Translations under genes and position numbers: made by a program
Part shown: piece by piece, positions 60,258 to 64,000 of the stretch
How positions within the stretch are numbered: position 1 is the stretch's first letter
Layout: each line of letters opens with the position of its first letter
Assembly (NCBI GenBank): GCA_017483735.1
Contig: JAFUVF010000058.1
Location: 85,001-149,000 of the forward strand
Direction: 5' to 3'
Origin: Lachnospiraceae bacterium
GTDB taxonomy: Bacteria > Bacillota > Clostridia > Lachnospirales > Lachnospiraceae
Length of the DNA stretch: 64,000 bases
The notes under the pieces: model-generated
The model's database searches: none
What the model was told of the DNA's origin: nothing
Seen by the model: the letters and a program-made list of their open reading frames with translations, nothing else

Positions 60258-61247
60258 TTGAATATCAATATTTACTATGGCGGAAGAGGCATAATCGATG
60301 ATCCTACGATATTTGTCATCAATCGTATGACTGAGGTGCTTGAAGAACTCAGGGTTAAGGTCAGACGATACAATCTGTATGATGTTAAGAATGAGATAAT
60401 GACATTGCCGCAGACACTCAAGGATACAGACGGGATTATTCTGGCATCGACTCTGGAGTGGTTTGGAATGGGCGGATATATGCTGGAATTCTTGGATGCC
60501 TGCTGGTTGTTCGGAAATAAGGAGAAGATAGCTTCAATATATATGATGCCGGTGGTTCTTTCAACAACCTATGGCGAGGATGAGGTTATGCAGCAGCTTA
60601 ATACAGCGTGGATGACTCTCGGAGGAAAGCTCTGTCAAGGCATTGCGGGATATATAGAGAGCTCTGCCAAGCTTGAAATGAATGGGCAGTATATTTCCAT
60701 TCTTGATAAACGGGCGGAGAATCTCTATCGTATGGTTAATCAGAAGATGATTTCATTGCCCTCCAGTCTGAAAAGTGTGCGTCAGGCGGCTGCAGTCAGA
60801 CAAAGCGGCAACCTTACTCCGCAGGAAAGTGAACAGCTGTCAAAATATGTTTCGGATGACAGCTATGTGAAGCGTCAAAAGGAAGATATACAGGAGCTTG
60901 CGGGGATGTTTATGGACAAGCTTAAGCGTGACGGCGCAGGCGATGAGACGGAATTTGTTTCGGAATTCAAGGCAAAATTCAAGCCAATAGCCGGACTGAG
61001 AGCTGTATATGTATTTAACATACCAGACAAAGACAAGCCCTTCGTCATAAAAATTTCTGATGGAAGACTTGAATGTGTATATGGCGAAGCCGACAAGCCG
61101 GATGTCACGGTGCAGGCATCCAGGGATGTGCTTCAAGGTATAATATCAGGGGATATAAGCTTTGATATGGCTTTTATGAAGGGAAAGCTTTCAATGAAAG
61201 GAAATTTTAACACATACAAGCAGCTGGACCAGATGTTTCAGTTCTAG
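60258..61247 (+). CDS. flavodoxin-like / SCP2 sterol-carrier-like fusion protein
   Basis: This gene encodes 329 residues. Residues 1-190 look like an NADPH-dependent FMN reductase or flavodoxin-fold domain (INIYYGGRGIIDDPT, then DGIILASTLEWFGMGGYMLEFLDACW). Residues 225-329 match the SCP2 fold (FKPIAGLRAVYVFNIPDKDKPFVIKISDGRLECVYGE, ISGDISFDMAFMKGKLSMKGNFN), which binds lipids in other proteins. A role in membrane-lipid or hydrophobic-ligand redox chemistry is a guess. TTG start at 60258; no in-frame ATG matches. It lies downstream of the tad operon with its own weak promoter candidate. Confidence 0.78.
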   Translation: MNINIYYGGRGIIDDPTIFVINRMTEVLEELRVKVRRYNLYDVKNEIMTLPQTLKDTDGIILASTLEWFGMGGYMLEFLDACWLFGNKEKIASIYMMPVVLSTTYGEDEVMQQLNTAWMTLGGKLCQGIAGYIESSAKLEMNGQYISILDKRAENLYRMVNQKMISLPSSLKSVRQAAAVRQSGNLTPQESEQLSKYVSDDSYVKRQKEDIQELAGMFMDKLKRDGAGDETEFVSEFKAKFKPIAGLRAVYVFNIPDKDKPFVIKISDGRLECVYGEADKPDVTVQASRDVLQGIISGDISFDMAFMKGKLSMKGNFNTYKQLDQMFQF

Positions 61248-61261
61248 CGGAAAGGAAGAAA

Positions 61262-61672
61262 ATGGCAGATAATTGTATTTTTTGTAAGATAGCAAACGGA
61301 GAGATACCGTCACGAACAGTATATGAGGATGACGATTTCAGGGCGATTTTGGATCTTGGACCGGCGACAAAGGGACACACCCTTATATTGCCCAAGGTTC
61401 ATGCGGATAATTTGTATGAGCTCCCCGACAAAATCGGGGAAAGACTCATTCCGGTAGCAAAAGGGGTTGCTGGTCTGCTTAAGCAGAAGCTTACCTGTGC
61501 GGGGCTTAATCTGGTACAGAATAACGGAGAGGCCGCAGGGCAGACCGTAAATCATTTTCATCTCCATATTATACCAAGATATGAAAATGACGGACAAAAG
61601 ATATTGTGGAATCCGACAAAGCCTGCAGATGAGGAGTTAGATGCAGTGCTTTCGGCAATCATGGGCAAATAG
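61262..61672 (+). CDS. HIT family nucleotide hydrolase (Hint type)
   Basis: This gene encodes 136 residues. The N-terminus CIFCKIANGEIPSRTVYEDDDF and the histidine triad VNHFHLHIIPR identify a Hint/HinT-like purine nucleoside phosphoramidase. It is a cytoplasmic dimer in known members. It sits 14 bases after the flavodoxin/SCP2 gene and 2 bases before the fumarase alpha gene. Confidence 0.93.
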   Translation: MADNCIFCKIANGEIPSRTVYEDDDFRAILDLGPATKGHTLILPKVHADNLYELPDKIGERLIPVAKGVAGLLKQKLTCAGLNLVQNNGEAAGQTVNHFHLHIIPRYENDGQKILWNPTKPADEELDAVLSAIMGK

Positions 61673-61674
61673 GC

Positions 61675-62517
61675 ATGAGAGAGATAAATGTTTCCGATAT
61701 AACCTCTAATATAAAGGAAATGTGCATAGAGGCGGCGCATTTCCTCTCCGGCGATATGAGCCGTGCTTTTAATGCTGCAGTGGAGAATGAAAGCTCTGAA
61801 TTGGGTAAAAAGGTTCTCTCCCAGCTTAAGGATAATCTGAAAATAGCTGGAGAAGAGATGATTCCCATATGTCAGGATACAGGAATGGCAGTTGTCTTTA
61901 TGGAGATAGGACAGGATTTGCATTTTACTGGAGGAAATCTGGAAGAGGCAATTAACGAGGGAGTAAGGCAGGGCTATAAGGAAGGGTATCTCAGAAAATC
62001 TGTTGTGAGCGACCCTATAGAGAGGATTAACACCAAAGACAATACACCTGCAGTAATCCATTATAATATTGTCCTAGGAGAAAAAGTAAAAATAACCGTG
62101 GCGCCAAAAGGCTTCGGAAGCGAGAATATGAGCCGTATTTTTATGCTTAAGCCGGCGGATGGCATAGAAGGCGTAAAGAATGCGGTTTTAACTGCAGTAA
62201 GAGATGCAGGACCAAACGCCTGTCCCCCTATGGTGGTAGGCGTCGGCATAGGCGGAACCTTTGAAAAGTGTGCAATTCTGGCAAAGAAGGCACTTACACG
62301 TCCTGTTGATATGCCTTCGGATATTCCATATGTAAAAGAGTTGGAATGCGAATTGCTTGATAGGATAAATTCCATGGGGATAGGGCCGGGAGGCTTGGGC
62401 GGAAAAATTACCGCAATGGCTATCAATATTGAAACATATGCCACGCACATAGCAGGGCTTCCGGTAGCGGTAAATATATGCTGTCATGTGAACAGACATG
62501 CAGTTAGAGAGTTGTAG
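61675..62517 (+). CDS. class I fumarate hydratase (or tartrate dehydratase), alpha subunit
   Basis: This gene encodes 280 residues of the iron-sulfur hydrolyase alpha chain. ICQDTGMAVVFMEIG, GSENMSRIFML and GPNACPPMVVGVGIGGTFEKC supply the Cys and basic residues that hold a 4Fe-4S cluster. With the beta chain encoded 21 bases downstream it converts fumarate to malate. L-tartrate dehydratase has the same design, so the substrate needs proof. No clear ribosome site. Confidence 0.9.
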   Translation: MREINVSDITSNIKEMCIEAAHFLSGDMSRAFNAAVENESSELGKKVLSQLKDNLKIAGEEMIPICQDTGMAVVFMEIGQDLHFTGGNLEEAINEGVRQGYKEGYLRKSVVSDPIERINTKDNTPAVIHYNIVLGEKVKITVAPKGFGSENMSRIFMLKPADGIEGVKNAVLTAVRDAGPNACPPMVVGVGIGGTFEKCAILAKKALTRPVDMPSDIPYVKELECELLDRINSMGIGPGGLGGKITAMAINIETYATHIAGLPVAVNICCHVNRHAVREL

Positions 62518-62538
62518 GAAAATATTCGGAGGATGACT

Positions 62539-63093
62539 TTGGATAAGCACATAAATGTTCCCTTTAGCAAAGAGGAAGCAAAAAAATTAAAAATCGGAGA
62601 ATATGTTTATCTGTCGGGTACTATCTATACTGCCAGAGATGCGGCGCATAAAAGGATGGATGAGGCGCTTAACAATGAAGAAGAGCTTCCGTTTAATATA
62701 GAAGGAAATATTATCTATTATATGGGACCGTCTCCGGCAAGAGAAGGCAGACCTATAGGCTCGGCAGGCCCCACTACCGCAAGCAGGATGGATAAATATA
62801 CGCCGAGGCTTCTGGATATGGGAATGATAGGGATGGTAGGCAAAGGAAAGCGTACAGATGCCGTAAAGGATGCGGTCATAAGAAACGGTGCCGTATATTT
62901 TGCAGCTGTTGGAGGCGCAGGAGCACTTTTGTCAAAAGCAATTATTTCATCGGAGGTTATTGCCTATGATGATCTGGGAACGGAAGCTATAAGAAAGCTT
63001 GAAATAAAAGATTTTCCTGTGATAGTCGTGATGGATTCCGAAGGAAACGACCTGTATAAGGCAGTAACGGCGGGGATGCAAAAACGTATTTGA
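62539..63093 (+). CDS. class I fumarate hydratase (or tartrate dehydratase), beta subunit
   Basis: This gene encodes 184 residues. YLSGTIYTARDAAHKRM and YMGPSPAREGRPIGSAGPTTASRMD, then GKGKRTDAVKDAV, are the beta-chain motifs. I prefer the TTG at 62539 because the GGAGG site abuts the ATG at 62533 and lies 6 bases before the TTG. The stop codon overlaps the -35 box of the tRNA-Ser promoter, an example of dense packing. Confidence 0.88.
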   Translation: MDKHINVPFSKEEAKKLKIGEYVYLSGTIYTARDAAHKRMDEALNNEEELPFNIEGNIIYYMGPSPAREGRPIGSAGPTTASRMDKYTPRLLDMGMIGMVGKGKRTDAVKDAVIRNGAVYFAAVGGAGALLSKAIISSEVIAYDDLGTEAIRKLEIKDFPVIVVMDSEGNDLYKAVTAGMQKRI

Positions 63094-63118
63094 CAAACTA
63101 CATTTCCTTATGTATAAT
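63090..63118 (+). promoter_or_regulatory. consensus promoter of tRNA-Ser
   Basis: Perfect TTGACA (63090-63095), 17-base spacer and perfect TATAAT (63113-63118), 26 bases ahead of the tRNA. Confidence 0.9.
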
Positions 63119-63144
63119 AGCATTTGCTTATTAATTCGGAATTT

Positions 63145-63232
63145 GGAGAAGTACTCAAGAGGCCGAAGAGGCGCCCCTGCTAAGGGTGTAGGTCGGGCAA
63201 CCGGCGCGAGGGTTCAAATCCCTCCTTCTCCG
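63145..63232 (+). tRNA. tRNA-Ser(GCU)
   Basis: Acceptor GGAGAAG/CTTCTCC, anticodon loop with GCT, a long variable arm typical of serine tRNAs, T arm with TTCAAAT, and discriminator G. It reads AGC/AGU codons. CCA is not encoded. Confidence 0.95.
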
Positions 63233-63238
63233 ATAAAG

Positions 63239-63281
63239 CTTCATCGAAAGTCTTATGGCAAGGCTTCTGATGGAGTTTTTT
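63239..63281 (+). terminator. intrinsic terminator after tRNA-Ser
   Basis: A 16-position stem (63239-63254 with 63260-63275, one mismatch, several G-U pairs) with loop ATGGC is followed by TTTTTT. Confidence 0.85.
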
Positions 63282-63311
63282 AGTAATATGATACTATGAG
63301 AGGCTGATATT

Positions 63312-63839
63312 ATGAAGAGCGAGGTTGTATCGAAAAATGAGACAGTAGTGACCTTGGAATTGAATGTTCCCAAGGATGAAATGTTTGACAAGCTTGTTAT
63401 TGCACCGCATAATGAGTTGAATTCTTCAATATATGATGCTGTGGACAATTTTGCCGAAAGGCATCGTTCCAAGGGAAAGATGAAAATATGTATTCATACT
63501 GATTGTACCTCCGAAGTCCTTCAGGAGAAATTCAGAGAGCTTTTCAAGGAGCATTATACAGATGAATACGCCAAGATATCTGAGGTAGTAAGGCGAAAAA
63601 ATCTTCGTACGGTTGGTCTTATGTTTATAAGTATTATTTCCATGATAATATGGATAAGTATATTTAAGGGTTCGGAGAGCAATCTGTTCCTTGTGGTATT
63701 GGGTAATATCGGTATATTCAGCCTGTGGGATCTTTTGAATACACAGCTTGTTAAGATAAATGAGATACAGGCACAGATATATATCAAATGGATATGGAAT
63801 TCGGAGATTGAGTTTTTCGCTAAAAACAGGCAAAGTTAA
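63312..63839 (+). CDS. small membrane protein of unknown function
   Basis: This gene encodes 175 residues. A soluble alpha/beta-looking N-terminal part (1-95) is followed by two membrane segments (about 100-118 and 126-145) joined by a short loop and a short tail. I do not recognise it. The first part reads like a small regulatory domain (LELNVPKDEMFDKLVI, KMKICIHTDCTSEVLQEKF). GAGAGG lies about ten bases upstream of the ATG. It stands alone between tRNA-Ser and the rRNA leader. Confidence 0.75.
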   Translation: MKSEVVSKNETVVTLELNVPKDEMFDKLVIAPHNELNSSIYDAVDNFAERHRSKGKMKICIHTDCTSEVLQEKFRELFKEHYTDEYAKISEVVRRKNLRTVGLMFISIISMIIWISIFKGSESNLFLVVLGNIGIFSLWDLLNTQLVKINEIQAQIYIKWIWNSEIEFFAKNRQS

Positions 63840-63869
63840 ATCTTTTTAAAATTTTTTTAAAAAAAGGTA

Positions 63870-63898
63870 TTGACTTATGCCCTGCCTAGTGATAATCT
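63870..63898 (+). promoter_or_regulatory. promoter of putative rRNA operon
   Basis: TTGACT (63870-63875) pairs with TAATCT (63893-63898) at 17 bases, or with GATAAT (63891-63896) at 15 bases. An A/T-rich stretch just upstream (63843-63866) could be an UP element. Confidence 0.65.
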
Positions 63899-64000
63899 AT
63901 TAAAGCTTGCTCTTGAGCAAGCTTCTAAGCTGCTCACACTTCGACGGCTTAAGACCTTTGACAACTGAACAGCAATGCAACCCTGAAAAGATTCCAAAAG
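63899..64000 (+). other. probable 16S rRNA operon leader
   Basis: The transcript would start here. A 10-bp inverted repeat (63903-63912 with 63915-63924, AAGCTTGCTC/GAGCAAGCTT) is followed by CTTTGACAACTGAAC (63956-63970), which resembles the conserved leader segment found just upstream of 16S rRNA in many Firmicutes (boxA-like, CTTTGAAAACTGAA). No coding frame is visible. The 16S gene itself would start beyond the window. Confidence 0.6.

Overview
The window reads as a chromosomal segment of a Gram-positive anaerobe of the class Clostridia, most likely a motile member of the Lachnospiraceae. I infer this from family content, not from a database search: a prolyl-tRNA synthetase of the short archaeal/eukaryotic-like type, a MecA adaptor, an HprK/Crh-like carbon regulation cluster, a class II aldolase, a two-subunit class I fumarase, a flagellin gene beside a FliS-like chaperone, and a Tad pilus locus with a single Flp1-like pilin. 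Coding density is high and no gap longer than about 260 bases lacks a gene. I see no insertion sequence, phage or CRISPR array.

Layout. 1-2290: the end of an O-antigen-ligase-like gene and a convergent polytopic membrane protein (surface polysaccharide functions). 2447-3082: a small ATPase-like protein. 3172-7397: an oppB-oppC-oppD peptide transporter operon on the minus strand in which oppD is fused in frame to the 3' part of a substrate-binding protein gene. 7537-9178: tRNA-Pro(CGG), a MATE transporter and tRNA-Lys(CUU), all minus. 9296-13231: tatD, mecA, proS and an esterase. 13422-18970: a lipoprotein adaptor, an RND pump and a DnaQ-fold exonuclease. 18972-22399: a D,D-carboxypeptidase and trmB sharing a 22-bp divergent promoter, a probable wall-anchored protein, and thioredoxin. 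22400-28974: a DUF1846-type protein, ftsH, a TetR regulator and uvrC. 28987-32798: a five-gene cassette (GT2, SDR, ATP-grasp, two SMR-like proteins) that looks like a lipid-linked donor synthesis and flipping unit. 32820-38590: hprK, glk, murB, rapZ, whiA, a Crh-like HPr and fbaA. 38786-45574: cyclophilin, ksgA, a 1079-residue TPR/low-complexity/degenerate-AAA protein, and glgB. 45658-50184: a large FliK-like protein, flagellin and FliS. 50446-60173: a twelve-gene tad pilus operon. 60258-63839: a flavodoxin/SCP2 fusion, HIT protein, fumarase subunits, tRNA-Ser(GCU) and a small membrane protein. 63870-64000: promoter and leader of what is probably an rRNA operon whose 16S gene lies just outside the window.

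The genes group into surface assembly (polysaccharide, flagellum, Tad pilus, wall-anchored protein, lipid-linked sugar cassette), carbon control (HprK, Crh-like protein, glucokinase, aldolase, branching enzyme), peptide uptake that is probably broken, and core information processing. Three things deserve most attention. First, the opp locus appears to have lost oppF and the start of the binding-protein gene by deletion at a short homology. Second, at least six genes have a sigma-70 type -10 box placed so close to the start codon that their mRNAs should be leaderless. Third, the tad operon carries several departures from the textbook set: an Ig-like insertion in TadC, a TadZ with a ruined P-loop, a second prepilin-peptidase-like protein with an altered GxGD motif, and a TadE-like protein ending in two Cys/His modules.

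All functional calls come from reading the translated sequence and recalling family motifs. Promoter and terminator calls come from visual matching only.
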